DNA of 64,000 nt from Fulvivirga marina (GCF_016775155.1 NZ_JAEUGD010000066.1:250763-314762); one strand, 5' to 3'; shown: positions 45,091 to 55,083, counted from the stretch's first letter. Notes: a model not told the origin generated them from the letters alone. Numbers and translations: made by a program.

Positions 45091-46299
45091 ATGAAAAGTA
45101 AATTTAATGAATATATAGCCCTCCTGTTAATCATGTTGGGCCTGCTATCAGCCTGTGATACTGCTGACAATGAAATTGCACCGGATGCTTCATTTTTCAG
45201 GATCTATGATAATGATCAATTTCAGGCCTCATTTATTCCCATTGATGTAAAACAGACCGGAGATGGTGGCTATCTTATTTTAGGAGCCACCCGGTTAAAC
45301 GATTCTGATTTCTCCGGAGTATACTTGCTAAAAGCTGATGAAAATGGGCAATTCGTTTCCGAACAAAACCTTTCTTCACAGTTCGTTCACCCTGTTAATA
45401 GTCTTATAGAACTAGAAGACAAATTCTACTTTGTGGCAATGGAAGCTACCAGTCTCAGGGCACACTTATTTACATTAAACAGTGCTGGTCAACTTACAGA
45501 CACTGCTGCCATTGGTGGCAATGTATATTACCCGTTATATGCTGCTGCAGATGAAAATAGTATTATACTGCATAGCTATAATAATGGAGAAAAAAGATCA
45601 GCACTATCCTTGGTAAGTACTTTGGGACAGGTTATAAATCAGGTAGATTTTAGTATTGGAGCCGGAGATGAGGTAGAAGCACCCATCATGGAACATTTCA
45701 CAAGAACAGGCCGACAACTCCCCTTCTCTGCCGGAAAAATGGACAATGGTCTTTATTATTTTAACGGTTTCTACAATTACACGATGTCGTTGGTTTTCAC
45801 TAACTTTTCTAGTGAAGACCCCAACGGGGTAACGCAGGGCCAGCATGACAACGGGGGAATTAGTGCCATTTCACATATAGCTGGAAATAGCTTTGCCATT
45901 GCCAGGTTCAATTATGGAGATAATTATATTCTTCCAAAAGTAGACCTTAATGTTACAGGTACATCCTCCTCTTTTGACCTTGCCGGCAACTCATTTCCTG
46001 AATTGGTTCCTGATGCCCCAATAATGGTCAAGAAAATGACTATTGATGGTAAGAATGTATCAATCTTTGGAAGTCACACTAAAGCAGGTAAAATTATTTT
46101 AATGGCATATAGCACAAGTTCCGGGGAATTATTGGGTACAAAACATTTGGGTTTTGCCAATCCCTTTGAAATCGCCGGATTCAATATAACCGAAGACAAC
46201 GGCCTTGTGGTTGCCGGAGCTACTTCAGTCGCAGACAGATTTACCCGTATCTGCCTATTCAAGTTAACAGAAGATGAGCTTTCAGAGCTGGTGAACTGA
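45091..46299 (+). CDS. Lipoprotein of unknown function, propeller-like
   Basis: A 402-residue lipoprotein (lipobox LLSAC). The mature region shows repeating strands such as KQTGDGGYLILGATRLNDSD and ITEDNGLVVAGATS, as in beta-propeller-like surface lipoproteins. It lies 12 bp after the barrel gene and ends the four-gene cassette before a strong terminator. Confidence 0.8.
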   Translation: MKSKFNEYIALLLIMLGLLSACDTADNEIAPDASFFRIYDNDQFQASFIPIDVKQTGDGGYLILGATRLNDSDFSGVYLLKADENGQFVSEQNLSSQFVHPVNSLIELEDKFYFVAMEATSLRAHLFTLNSAGQLTDTAAIGGNVYYPLYAAADENSIILHSYNNGEKRSALSLVSTLGQVINQVDFSIGAGDEVEAPIMEHFTRTGRQLPFSAGKMDNGLYYFNGFYNYTMSLVFTNFSSEDPNGVTQGQHDNGGISAISHIAGNSFAIARFNYGDNYILPKVDLNVTGTSSSFDLAGNSFPELVPDAPIMVKKMTIDGKNVSIFGSHTKAGKIILMAYSTSSGELLGTKHLGFANPFEIAGFNITEDNGLVVAGATSVADRFTRICLFKLTEDELSELVN

Positions 46300-46302
46300 T
46301 TC

Positions 46303-46346
46303 TGGAAGGCTCCGACAAGTGATTGACCAGTCGGAGCCTTCCAAAA
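46303..46346. terminator. Terminator of the DUF1800 cassette
   Basis: Perfect 14-bp arms TGGAAGGCTCCGAC and GTCGGAGCCTTCCA. The sequence after the arm is A-rich on this strand, so it may serve mainly the convergent hsp20 gene as well. Confidence 0.75.
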
Positions 46347-46347
46347 A

Positions 46348-46743
46348 CTACCATTTCTTTATTTCTATATTTTTATGAAAGCCAGTCCTTAACTCATTAA
46401 AGGGCAGGAAAACACTTAATATTTTTTCTTCAAATGAAGCTGAAATATTCCTAAAATCAATTTCTGGTGATAGTGGACAGGTCGCCGCGACATGAGGTAC
46501 CATGATGACAGAGTTATTGCGCCCTTTAAACTCAAGGTTATGATAAACCATTAAATTCTTCTCAACAATCTCCACCTTAATTTTTTCAATATCTACCCCT
46601 GGAATACGGGCCTTTAGCAAATAGTGATCGGATTTTTTCTCCAACTCCACCTGAGGTTCGCTGATGCCTCCATTGAGCGTATTTACAATATCAGCTGTAT
46701 GTAGCACCCTTCTCACCCATTTCTTATCTTTATCGTACTTCAT
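46348..46743 (-). CDS. Small heat-shock protein (Hsp20/alpha-crystallin family)
   Basis: A 131-residue protein with an alpha-crystallin-type beta sandwich: DHYLLKARIPGVDIEKIKVEI then ILSVFLPF. The PGV motif stands where Hsp20 proteins have a PG. The classical C-terminal IxI motif is replaced by IEIKKW. A good AGGAG ribosome-binding site precedes the start. It probably holds unfolding proteins as an oligomer. Confidence 0.75.
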   Translation of the reverse strand: MKYDKDKKWVRRVLHTADIVNTLNGGISEPQVELEKKSDHYLLKARIPGVDIEKIKVEIVEKNLMVYHNLEFKGRNNSVIMVPHVAATCPLSPEIDFRNISASFEEKILSVFLPFNELRTGFHKNIEIKKW

Positions 46744-46867
46744 AAAATCTCCTTTCGTTTGGTGTTATAACAACAACCATCATACCATGGTCTATACGGA
46801 AGCTTAAACAGACAAAATGACGGAAGAAAATAACAAAGACAGACAAAATGACAGGAATAAGTTCTAT

Positions 46868-46905
46868 GCAAAAAAGAAACCGGATGCACTTACGCACACC
46901 CGGTT
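46868..46905 (-). terminator. Terminator of the met operon
   Basis: On the minus strand, AACCGG and CCGGTT flank a loop-rich hairpin followed by TTCTTTTTTG. It lies just after metF. Confidence 0.6.
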
Positions 46906-46936
46906 ATAAATGAAACACCTGACGGTGTCTCCCCTT

Positions 46937-47890
46937 TTAGAACAATTCCTTCGCTATATTTAATACTGAATTTGATTTTCCCATAGAATAATAATGCAAT
47001 ACAGGGACACCAAATTTCACAAGTTCTTTTGATTGCTTAATAGTCCACTCAATACCCACCTGACGCACTTGTTTATCATCTTTACATTTATCTACTGCGT
47101 CGGCCAACTCCTCAGGTAAGTCAATATAAAAAATTCTAGGCAAAACATTAAGTTGCCTTTTAGTTGTAAGTGGCTTTAAGCCTGGAATTATAGGCACATT
47201 AATACCCATTTCTCTACATTTAGCTACAAAGTCAAAGTACTTTTTATTGTCAAAAAACATTTGAGTAACTATGTAGTCAGCACCCATATCTACCTTCATC
47301 TTAAGGTATTTCATGTCTGTCTTCAGATTAGGAGCTGCAAAATGCTTTTCAGGGTATCCAGCTACTCCTATACAAAAATCAGTGGGGTTAGCATTCAAAA
47401 GGTCTTCATCAAGATACTTCCCTTTATTCATATTTACTACTTGTTCAAGCAGTTCAGACGCATACTTATGACCTCCTGGTTCAGCTATAAATACTGACTC
47501 TGACTTTATAGCATCACCCTGAAGTAGCAGCACATTATCTATCCCCAAAAAATTCAGGTCTATGAGTGCATTTTCCGTTTCTTCCTTGTTAAAACCTCCA
47601 CATATAATATGAGGTACGGTATCTACATTGTACTTATTCTTAATAGCTGCACACATTCCTACTGTTCCCGGACGCTTCCTAATAGATTTTTTCTCCAGCA
47701 GGCCGTTTTCTCTTTTCTTATAAACAAACTCCTCTCTATGATAAGTAACGTCTATAAAAGGCGGGTTAAACTCCATAAGGGGATCAATATGATTATAAAG
47801 GTTATCAATATTCTCCCCTTTTAACGGAGGCAGTATTTCGAATGAAAAAAGTGTTTTTTTCGACTTTGAAAGATGTTCTGTTATCTTCAT
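46937..47890 (-). CDS. metF: 5,10-methylenetetrahydrofolate reductase
   Basis: A 317-residue TIM-barrel flavoprotein from the ATG at 47890, chosen because it gives the family start MKITEHLSKSKKTLFSFEILP and avoids overlapping metH. HIICGGFNKEETENAL, NVLLLQGDA and FCIGVAGYPEKH are typical, as is DYIVTQMFFDNKKYF. It reduces methylene-THF to methyl-THF, the methyl donor for the MetH next door. It lies 50 bp after metH in the riboswitch-controlled operon. Confidence 0.95.
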   Translation of the reverse strand: MKITEHLSKSKKTLFSFEILPPLKGENIDNLYNHIDPLMEFNPPFIDVTYHREEFVYKKRENGLLEKKSIRKRPGTVGMCAAIKNKYNVDTVPHIICGGFNKEETENALIDLNFLGIDNVLLLQGDAIKSESVFIAEPGGHKYASELLEQVVNMNKGKYLDEDLLNANPTDFCIGVAGYPEKHFAAPNLKTDMKYLKMKVDMGADYIVTQMFFDNKKYFDFVAKCREMGINVPIIPGLKPLTTKRQLNVLPRIFYIDLPEELADAVDKCKDDKQVRQVGIEWTIKQSKELVKFGVPVLHYYSMGKSNSVLNIAKELF

Positions 47891-47940
47891 ATTTTGCTCT
47901 TGGATTTCCGTAAATACGGAAAACATATTTTTAAAACATA

Positions 47941-50625
47941 TTAATAGGCAAGGCTTGGCCCCAGCCATTTTTCAATTTGCTCGACAGACATGCCCTTCCT
48001 TTGTGCGTAATCCTCTATCTGATCCTTTTCAACCTTACCCAGACCAAAGTATTTCGATTCAGGGTGAGAAAAATAGAAACCACTCACCGCAGCTGCAGGA
48101 TACATGGCATATGAATCAGTGAGAGATATTGCAGTATTTTTTTCTACTTCAAGTAGGTTAAAAAGCAATGGTTTTTCTGTATGGTCAGGACATGCAGGGT
48201 ATCCGGGTGCTGGTCTGATACCGGCATATTTTTCTTTTATAAGCTCTTCATTTGAAAAGCTTTCACTTGGATCATACCCCCAAAAATCTGTTCTGATCTT
48301 TGCATGCATAAGCTCCGCAAAAGCTTCTGCAAGTCTATCAGCGATAGCCTTAACCATGATCTCATTATAATCGTCATGTGCCTTTTTATATTTTTCAATA
48401 AGTGGCTCAATCCCAATACCTGTCGTCACAGCAAAGCCACCAATATAATCCGTAATACCGGTTTCTTCAGGAGCAACAAAATCCGCAAGGCATAGGTTAG
48501 AGATCCCCTTACCCTTTTTGCCCTGTTGCCTCAGAAAGTGAAACGTTTCCAAATGTTCACCATGATCAAAAACTTTCACATCATCTCCAACCCTCTTGGC
48601 TTCATAAAGTCCAATTACTCCATTGGCATGCAACAAACTGCCTTCTATTATTTCATCCAGCATCCTGTTCGCATCATCATATAGTTTTTTAGCCTCCTTA
48701 CCGATCACTTTGTCATCAAATATCTTAGGAAACTTCCCCTTCAGCATCCATGTCTGGAAAAATGGGGTCCAGTCTATATATTTTCTAATCTCCTCAAGTG
48801 GGTAATCATTAAACACTTTGTTGCCCAATACTTTAGGCTTAACGGGCCTGTAAGTAGACCAGTCCAAAGCCACCTGATTTTGACGAGCCTCAGATAAACT
48901 CACATACGATTTATCGGCTTTTCGGGTGGCATGACCTTCTCTCACCTCCTTATACTCTTGTTTGATCTTTTGATGAAAGGCTTCTCGCGTATTATTGCTG
49001 ATCAATTCACCAACTACAGGCACACTTCGGGAAGCATCTAAAACATGTACCACGGCACCGCTATAGTTTTCATCTATTTTCACGGCTGTATGAACCCTCG
49101 ATGTAGTAGCCCCACCAATAAGTAATGGAAACTTTAAATTCTGCTTTTCCATTTCTTTAGCCACATGTACCATTTCATCTAGTGAAGGAGTGATCAATCC
49201 ACTTAGACCTATGGCTGCAACATTTTCCTTAACAGCTGTTTCCAGAATCTTCTCAGCAGGAACCATGACTCCCAAGTCAACAATCTGATAGTTGTTACAC
49301 GCTAATACCACTCCTACTATGTTCTTTCCAATGTCATGCACATCTCCCTTGACCGTTGCCAGTAGTATCTTCGACGCCGATTCTGTAGACTTATTTTTTC
49401 GTTTTTCTTCCTCCATAAAAGGTTCCAAGTAAGCCACGGCCTTTTTCATGACACGAGCGCTTTTCACCACCTGAGGGAGAAACATTTTACCTGAACCAAA
49501 CAGATCTCCCACGATATTCATACCGTCCATCAATGGCCCTTCTATCACGTGCAGGGGCTGACCATACTTTACCCTGGCTTCTTCCGTATCAGTATCTATA
49601 AACTCGATAATTCCCTTTACCAGGGCGTGGGATATCCTTTCCTCAACCGAACCCTTTCTCCAGGCATTATCGCGTTGCTTCTTTTTAGCCCCACCCTTAA
49701 CCTTTTCAGCAAATTCCAGTAATCTCTCGGTAGCGTCATCTCGTCTATCAAGCAATACGTCTTCCACATGCTCCAACAAGTCTTTCGGAATTTCATCATA
49801 TACTTCAAGCATAGTAGGGTTCACAATACCCATGTCCATCCCCTTTTTAATAGCGTGATAAAGAAATGCCGAATGCATTGCTTCTCGCACTGCATTATTA
49901 CCTCTGAAAGAAAAGGAAACATTACTAACTCCTCCGCTTACATGTACGCCCGGCAAGTTCTCTCTGATCCATTGAGTCGCATTAAAAAAGTCCAGCGCAT
50001 TTTTCCTGTGTTCTTCCATACCTGTAGCAACTGGAAATATATTAGGATCAAAAATGATATCCTGAGGAGGGAAATTTACCTTATTAACAAGGATGTCGTA
50101 TGAACGCTTACAGATATCAATTCTGCGCTGATAATTATCAGCCTGACCGTCCTCATCGAAAGCCATTACAACTACGGCAGCTCCATACTGCTTTATTTTT
50201 TTAGCCTGTCTGACAAATTCGTCTTCTCCCCCTTTCAAGCTGATGGAGTTAACAATGCCTTTACCCTGAATACATTTAAGTCCTGCCTCGATAATGTGCC
50301 ATTTCGAGGAGTCAATCATAATCGGTATCTTGGATATTTCAGGCTCCGAAGCTATAAGGTTAAGAAATTTTGTCATAGCCTCTTCACCATCAAGCATTCC
50401 CTCATCCATATTAACATCCAGAACCTGAGCACCACCTTCAACCTGGTCACGCGCTACCTCCAGAGCTTCTTCATACTTATCTTCCTGTATCAGTCTAAGA
50501 AACTTCCTGGAACCTGTCACATTGGTCCTCTCCCCTATGTTAATAAAATTGGCATCTGGCGTTACTATTAAAGGTTCTAACCCGCTTAATCTCAAGTAAG
50601 GTATATTCTTTCCGTTGATGTTCAT
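47941..50625 (-). CDS. metH: Methionine synthase, B12-dependent, C-terminal part (lacks homocysteine domain)
   Basis: An 894-residue MetH lacking the N-terminal homocysteine-binding domain (full MetH is about 1200 residues). It keeps the pterin (methyl-THF) domain with [16 protein letters not shown], the B12 domain with [12 protein letters not shown] (His430 as the lower cobalt ligand), and the AdoMet reactivation domain with [17 protein letters not shown]. In many Bacteroidota, MetH is split, and the missing half should be encoded elsewhere as a homocysteine methyltransferase. It is preceded by a SAM-I riboswitch and a terminator. Confidence 0.94.
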   Translation of the reverse strand: MNINGKNIPYLRLSGLEPLIVTPDANFINIGERTNVTGSRKFLRLIQEDKYEEALEVARDQVEGGAQVLDVNMDEGMLDGEEAMTKFLNLIASEPEISKIPIMIDSSKWHIIEAGLKCIQGKGIVNSISLKGGEDEFVRQAKKIKQYGAAVVVMAFDEDGQADNYQRRIDICKRSYDILVNKVNFPPQDIIFDPNIFPVATGMEEHRKNALDFFNATQWIRENLPGVHVSGGVSNVSFSFRGNNAVREAMHSAFLYHAIKKGMDMGIVNPTMLEVYDEIPKDLLEHVEDVLLDRRDDATERLLEFAEKVKGGAKKKQRDNAWRKGSVEERISHALVKGIIEFIDTDTEEARVKYGQPLHVIEGPLMDGMNIVGDLFGSGKMFLPQVVKSARVMKKAVAYLEPFMEEEKRKNKSTESASKILLATVKGDVHDIGKNIVGVVLACNNYQIVDLGVMVPAEKILETAVKENVAAIGLSGLITPSLDEMVHVAKEMEKQNLKFPLLIGGATTSRVHTAVKIDENYSGAVVHVLDASRSVPVVGELISNNTREAFHQKIKQEYKEVREGHATRKADKSYVSLSEARQNQVALDWSTYRPVKPKVLGNKVFNDYPLEEIRKYIDWTPFFQTWMLKGKFPKIFDDKVIGKEAKKLYDDANRMLDEIIEGSLLHANGVIGLYEAKRVGDDVKVFDHGEHLETFHFLRQQGKKGKGISNLCLADFVAPEETGITDYIGGFAVTTGIGIEPLIEKYKKAHDDYNEIMVKAIADRLAEAFAELMHAKIRTDFWGYDPSESFSNEELIKEKYAGIRPAPGYPACPDHTEKPLLFNLLEVEKNTAISLTDSYAMYPAAAVSGFYFSHPESKYFGLGKVEKDQIEDYAQRKGMSVEQIEKWLGPSLAY

Positions 50626-50644
50626 TAATTAGAAAACGTTATAA

Positions 50645-50680
50645 ACAAAAAAAGCTCTTCCGACAAATCGGAAGAGCTTC
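50645..50680 (-). terminator. Riboswitch-linked terminator before metH
   Basis: On the minus strand AAGCTCTTCCGA and TCGGAAGAGCTT form a perfect 12-bp stem followed by seven T. It lies between the SAM-I aptamer and metH and can act as the expression platform. Confidence 0.9.
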
Positions 50681-50708
50681 TATATTTTTGTGTTTCGATA
50701 GCTTTACC

Positions 50709-50824
50709 AACTTATCTGCCCTCACATTATGTGAAGATGGATTTAGCACCTTTTTCCCAATAATCAGGAACGGTTGCTAAGGCTTCGCCGGGCCATTTCC
50801 CTCAGCCTTTCTTGATAAGAATAC
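50709..50824 (-). promoter_or_regulatory. SAM-I (S-box) riboswitch
   Basis: Reading the minus strand, the P1 arm TTCTTATC leads into the S-box core GAGGGAAATGGCCC (50803-50790), then AGCAACC (50778-50772) and GGTGCTAAATCC (50750-50739), and closes with GATAAG (50716-50711). These are the conserved SAM-I landmarks in order. High S-adenosylmethionine should favour the downstream terminator and switch off metH-metF. Confidence 0.95.
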
Positions 50825-50845
50825 TTTAAAAGAACAATCTTTGTA

Positions 50846-50875
50846 CAAAAGTAGAATATTTTTTTTAACAACAAA
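50846..50875 (-). promoter_or_regulatory. Full Bacteroidota promoter of the met operon
   Basis: On the minus strand TTTG (50875-50872) and TACTTTTG (50853-50846) are 18 bp apart, an exact match to both boxes. The transcript would start just before the SAM-I aptamer. Confidence 0.8.
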
Positions 50876-50914
50876 TTTAAATGACCATTTTAGTGCGTAA
50901 AAATATTAAGTGTT

Positions 50915-51391
50915 ATGAATAGTAATAGTAATACCGAAATAATTCGGAAGTTTTATGATGCCTTCAAGATGGGGGACGCGGAGACAATGGCGGCATGTTA
51001 CCATCCCGATGTTCAATTTGAAGACCCTGTTTTCAGGAAATTAAATGGTGATGAAGCTGGGGATATGTGGAGGATGTTGCTCTCCCGAGCCGAAGATCTT
51101 CATATCGAATATTTTGATGCTGCTGCCAATAATGATGAGGGAACCGTGCGATGGAATGCTACATATACTTTTTCCAAAACCGGAAGAAAAGTGAACAACA
51201 AGGTTAAAGCATGCTTCAGGTTTAAAGATGGACAGATCATAGAGCATAAAGATAGCTTCAACTTCTGGAAATGGAGCGGCATGGCACTGGGCCCTGTTGG
51301 TTTTTTTCTGGGCTTCACTCCTTTTCTCAGAAACAAAGTATCTGCCCAGACATTAAAGCTACTAAGGTCTTTCAGAGAAAAACGAGAATAG
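50915..51391 (+). CDS. NTF2-like/SnoaL-like domain protein
   Basis: A 158-residue protein with an NTF2-like fold: IIRKFYDAFKMGDAETMAACY at the start, then HPDVQFEDPVFRKLNGDEA and FRFKDGQIIEHKDSFNFWKW. Relatives include SnoaL-type cyclases and many small proteins of unknown use. The C-terminus has a hydrophobic stretch (LGPVGFFLGFTPFL) that may associate with membranes. It is followed by a clear terminator. Confidence 0.85.
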   Translation: MNSNSNTEIIRKFYDAFKMGDAETMAACYHPDVQFEDPVFRKLNGDEAGDMWRMLLSRAEDLHIEYFDAAANNDEGTVRWNATYTFSKTGRKVNNKVKACFRFKDGQIIEHKDSFNFWKWSGMALGPVGFFLGFTPFLRNKVSAQTLKLLRSFREKRE

Positions 51392-51415
51392 AGACATCCT
51401 CCTAATCATTATCTC

Positions 51416-51443
51416 AGCTATCACCCAATAGCTATTTTTTTTA
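51416..51443 (+). terminator. Terminator after the NTF2-like gene
   Basis: AGCTAT and ATAGCT pair around the loop CACCCA, followed by A and then eight T. Confidence 0.75.
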
Positions 51444-51567
51444 TTTCAAACTTTCCTATATTAGCAGCGGCCGCATTACTATGCAGCTGTTCCGCACGAG
51501 GTTCTACAACTCCGTTATCGTATCATGAAAGCTTGCCTAAAAATTATTACAACACAAATTTTAAGAA

Positions 51568-52785
51568 ATGCGAATCTGGAAAAAACTTACCCATGGTGAA
51601 ATTCAGGCGAGGGTATTTGGTGCTCTCAAACAAAATATAAACTACTATGATGCCAATATACTAGGCATACCAGCTTCTCACCTTGACAATAAGGTCTTCT
51701 ATCTGGATGCTCCTTTTTTGGATAATGCCCCTTACCTGTCAACGCTTATACATAACCCTAATCATATTGGTTGCCATACATTAGGCAAATCTGAAAGCTT
51801 TTTTAAAGGCACTCAGGAAATAGAAAAAGAGCTGATCAGGATATGTTCAGAAGAAATACTCAAAGGTACTTCCGATGATTTTGACGGATACGTAGCTTCA
51901 GGAGGAACAGAGGCTAATATGCAGGCCATCTGGATATATAGAAATTATTTTAAGAGAGAATTAGGAGCTAAACAGGAAGAGATTAGCATTCTCTGTTCTG
52001 AAGATAGCCATTACTCAACCAGTAAAGCTGCCAATGTACTCAATATAAACATTGCTTACACTACGGTAGACGAAAACAACCGTACTTTGAGTAAGCAAGC
52101 CGTTCTGCAGACTATTAAAGCTCAACAGGAAAAAGGTTATAAATATTTTATTGTTATCGCTAACATGATGACAACCATGTTTGGGTCCGTTGATGATGTA
52201 GAGTTATATACATCATCACTTGATGAACTGGGGTGTAAATATAAGCTACATATAGACGGCGCATATGGTGGGTTTTTCTTTCCTTTTTCAACAGACATTC
52301 ACCTACTCAATTTTTCCAACCCAAAGGTTGATTCCATAACACTGGATGCTCATAAGATGCTGCAAGCTCCGTACGGAACGGGTATTTTTCTATGTAGAAA
52401 GGGGCTTATCTCATATGCCAACACCAAAGAGGCCAGCTACGTAGAAGGTGAAGACTTCACATTGATAGGAAGCCGTAGTGGTGCCAATGCCATTGCCGTG
52501 TGGATGATATTGATGACTTACGGACCTTACGGCTGGAAGGAAAAAATCCTGGTATTACTCAATCGAGCAGACTGGCTGTGCAATAGACTTAATGAAAAGA
52601 ACATTACTCATTACCGTCAACGAGGATCTAATATTGTAACCATTAAAAGCAGCGACATTAAGGCTGGGATTGCAAAAAAATACGGTTTGGTTCCAGACAA
52701 CCACAAGAACCCTAAATGGTTTAAAGTAGTGATTATGGAGCATGTTACCATTGAAAAACTTGAACCTCTTGTAAGCGAGTTATAA
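51568..52785 (+). CDS. Pyridoxal-phosphate-dependent decarboxylase (group II-like)
   Basis: A 405-residue fold-type I PLP enzyme. ASGGTEANMQAIWIYRNYF binds the phosphate, HIDGAYGGFFFPF has the Asp that contacts the pyridine nitrogen, and DAHKMLQAPYGTG carries the Schiff-base Lys263. The arrangement is that of group II decarboxylases (glutamate, aromatic or diaminobutyrate). The substrate cannot be told. It is followed by a 19-bp inverted repeat and then the cyclase gene. Confidence 0.9.
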   Translation: MRIWKKLTHGEIQARVFGALKQNINYYDANILGIPASHLDNKVFYLDAPFLDNAPYLSTLIHNPNHIGCHTLGKSESFFKGTQEIEKELIRICSEEILKGTSDDFDGYVASGGTEANMQAIWIYRNYFKRELGAKQEEISILCSEDSHYSTSKAANVLNINIAYTTVDENNRTLSKQAVLQTIKAQQEKGYKYFIVIANMMTTMFGSVDDVELYTSSLDELGCKYKLHIDGAYGGFFFPFSTDIHLLNFSNPKVDSITLDAHKMLQAPYGTGIFLCRKGLISYANTKEASYVEGEDFTLIGSRSGANAIAVWMILMTYGPYGWKEKILVLLNRADWLCNRLNEKNITHYRQRGSNIVTIKSSDIKAGIAKKYGLVPDNHKNPKWFKVVIMEHVTIEKLEPLVSEL

Positions 52786-52821
52786 TCTGTTTATCAAAAG
52801 ACTATGGGAATAGCTTGTTAA

Positions 52822-52865
52822 GGTTGCCGAAAATATTTGTAATATCACAAATATTTTCGGCAACC
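52822..52865. repeat. Perfect 19-bp inverted repeat
   Basis: GGTTGCCGAAAATATTTGT and its exact reverse complement flank the loop AATATC. There is no strong T run after it, and it ends 14 bp before the next start codon, so it may be a terminator or an operator. Confidence 0.7.
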
Positions 52866-52879
52866 AACTTCAAACCAAA

Positions 52880-53644
52880 ATGCAAATAATTGACCTATCC
52901 AAAACAATTGAATACAACCCCAATGATCCATGGTTCATGCGAATTAAAATCAAGCATAAACCTCACGGCAAGGCTCATTGGTTAATACGTTTGTTCATAG
53001 GCCTTCCTAAAAAGTTATTTCCTGATAAATTCACCGGCTGGGCAGACGATACCATAAAAAGTATGGGTGTGCACTCATCTACACATATTGATGCGCCCTG
53101 GCATTACAGTCCAACCTGCAATGGTGAACGAGCAAAAACCATTGATGAAGTTCCTTTAGACTGGTGTTATGGCCCTGGAGTAGTGATTAATATGACTCAT
53201 AAGGCAGATTATGACCCTATCACTGCTGAGGATGTTCGCAAACAGGTGGAGAAGGATAACCTTAAAATCAATCAGGGAACCATTGCCCTTATTCGTACCG
53301 ACAGAGATCAGTATATGGGCACCAAAGAATTTCCTGAACGAGGTACAGGAATGAGTGCTGAAGCTACTGAGTGGCTAATTAACAAAGGGGTAAAGGTAAT
53401 GGGTATTGACCAGTGGGGATGGGATCTGCCTCTCAAGTATATGGCAAAAAAAGCCAAAGAAGAAAATAACGCCAAGCTATTTTGGGAAGGGCATCTTGTA
53501 GGACAACACAAGGAGTACTGTCATATGGAGCAACTAACCAACCTTAAAGCACTGCCTCCCCAGGGTTTCAAAGTAGCAGTCTTTCCTTTGAAGATCAAAG
53601 GTGCATCTGCCGCTCCTGCCAGGGTAGTAGCTATGATTGATTAG
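52880..53644 (+). CDS. Cyclase/kynurenine formamidase-like metal hydrolase
   Basis: A 254-residue protein of the cyclase family (PF04199). The family starts with IIDLSKTIE, and the metal motif SSTHIDAPWHY matches HxGTHxDxPxH with a Ser in the third position. GVKVMGIDQWGWD and LPPQGFKVAVFPLKIKGASA are usual C-terminal parts. Relatives open cyclic amides or hydrolyse N-formylkynurenine, and the substrate here is unknown. Confidence 0.9.
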   Translation: MQIIDLSKTIEYNPNDPWFMRIKIKHKPHGKAHWLIRLFIGLPKKLFPDKFTGWADDTIKSMGVHSSTHIDAPWHYSPTCNGERAKTIDEVPLDWCYGPGVVINMTHKADYDPITAEDVRKQVEKDNLKINQGTIALIRTDRDQYMGTKEFPERGTGMSAEATEWLINKGVKVMGIDQWGWDLPLKYMAKKAKEENNAKLFWEGHLVGQHKEYCHMEQLTNLKALPPQGFKVAVFPLKIKGASAAPARVVAMID

Positions 53645-53661
53645 CTAATGAGTGCCGCATT

Positions 53662-53699
53662 ATGTTTTGGTCATAGCTTCACTCCTATGATCAAAACAT
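53662..53699. terminator. Hairpin at the end of convergent genes, overlapping coding sequence
   Basis: ATGTTTTGGTCATAG and CTATGATCAAAACAT pair with one G-T wobble. The right arm lies inside the last codons of the minus-strand phosphatase gene. It may terminate both transcripts. Confidence 0.6.
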
Positions 53700-55083
53700 C
53701 ATCGGTTTGTTCATTTTTACCACGCCATTCGGTGAAAGTTTGCTCAACTATCGCCTTTTGCTCATATGTTCTTTTATTACAATTGTTAAGCAGGAGCTTC
53801 CGAAAGCGTTTACTCATAAATCTTTTAAATTCTTCACCTCCATACTGGTCTCTATACCCATCAGTAAACATATAGAAACCTGTAATTGTAGAAAGGTCGA
53901 ATTTATGGTTTCGAAACCTAAGGTCAGGTCGCCCGAGAATACCCCCTATTGAAACCCTGTCTGCCTCAATTTTTCTCATCTCTCCATTTTCTATCAATAG
54001 TAATGGATGCTTAGCACCTGCATACGAGAGCACCTGCTGCTCTCTATCAATAACGCATATAGAAATATCCATACCATCATTGTTATCTGTTTGTTGCTGC
54101 TTTAAGGCATATACGATGCGTTGCTGTAAGTAATCGAGGATTTTTGCCGGTTCAAAAATAAAATTGAGTTCTATGGCCTCCAGTAACAGGTTATAACCTA
54201 TCATACTCATAAACGCACCCGGAACACCATGACCGGTACAGTCCACCACAGCAATAAATATCCTTTCTCTTATTTTTGTGACGAAGTAAAAATCTCCACT
54301 TACCATGTCCCTTGGTTTGAAGAAAAGGAAATGGTCTGGCATAATATCCTCCATCTCCTCTTTTAATGGAAGTATAGCCTGTTGTATTGTTCGAGCATAC
54401 TTGGTTTGCTCATTGATTAATCGTACAGATTCCTTCAAATCATTATGCAATTGTAGCAACTGGGAATGTTGGTTCGTGATCTGACTATTTTTTCTTTGGA
54501 TGCTCTTTTGATATTTTTCATTTTCCCTTCTGAAAATAGAGGAGATCACGGCAAGGAGAATGATCGTAATCATAATATTGATCACATAAGCAACCTTTAA
54601 TTGCTCTGTTCTATAAATTGGCTCATGATCAAAGTTGTACATCTCCACTGCTATAATGCACAGACCACCAAGAGCGATGAGCAGATAAACATATACTCTC
54701 TTATCAAAAAACAGTACCGCAAGTCCGGAGCAAGCAAATATGATCAGTTGAGAGCCTCTCTCACTACCCCAGTACAAAGTCAGCAAGCTGAGGTATAAAA
54801 AAGGGATCAAAAGGCAAAAAAGTCTGGCTAAATTGTATTTCTTCCACTTATTGAACAGTATAGGCATGGGAAAAACCAAAGCTCCAGCCAATTGAATCGG
54901 CCACTCTTCCGGTACTTGCATGATCAGACTTTTAACAATGATCAACATAAAGAGTAGCTCCCCAGTCAATAATATCCCATTGACGAGTCTAACTTTCCTG
55001 ACCTCTTGTGGTGGTAAGCTTTCATCTACGCCAACATTTACCAGGTACTCCCTTATTGAAGCTATTTTATATATTAAACTCAT
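53671..55083 (-). CDS. SpoIIE-type PP2C phosphatase with membrane sensor part
   Basis: A 470-residue protein. About six transmembrane helices fill residues 30-195, followed by a coiled coil (about 200-240) and a SpoIIE/PP2C domain. Metal-binding and catalytic motifs are DMVSGDFYFV, AVVDCTGHGVPGAFMSMIG and FYMFTDGYRDQYGGEE. It should dephosphorylate a serine/threonine phosphoprotein, often an anti-sigma antagonist, but no such partner is in the window. Bacteroidota have many such 7TM-like phosphatases. Confidence 0.92.
   Translation of the reverse strand: MSLIYKIASIREYLVNVGVDESLPPQEVRKVRLVNGILLTGELLFMLIIVKSLIMQVPEEWPIQLAGALVFPMPILFNKWKKYNLARLFCLLIPFLYLSLLTLYWGSERGSQLIIFACSGLAVLFFDKRVYVYLLIALGGLCIIAVEMYNFDHEPIYRTEQLKVAYVINIMITIILLAVISSIFRRENEKYQKSIQRKNSQITNQHSQLLQLHNDLKESVRLINEQTKYARTIQQAILPLKEEMEDIMPDHFLFFKPRDMVSGDFYFVTKIRERIFIAVVDCTGHGVPGAFMSMIGYNLLLEAIELNFIFEPAKILDYLQQRIVYALKQQQTDNNDGMDISICVIDREQQVLSYAGAKHPLLLIENGEMRKIEADRVSIGGILGRPDLRFRNHKFDLSTITGFYMFTDGYRDQYGGEEFKRFMSKRFRKLLLNNCNKRTYEQKAIVEQTFTEWRGKNEQTDDVLIIGVKL

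Noticed and set aside
47891-47968. Longer metF start overlapping metH
   Set aside because: The extra residues have no family match and would overlap metH by 28 bp. The ATG at 47890 gives the standard family N-terminus.
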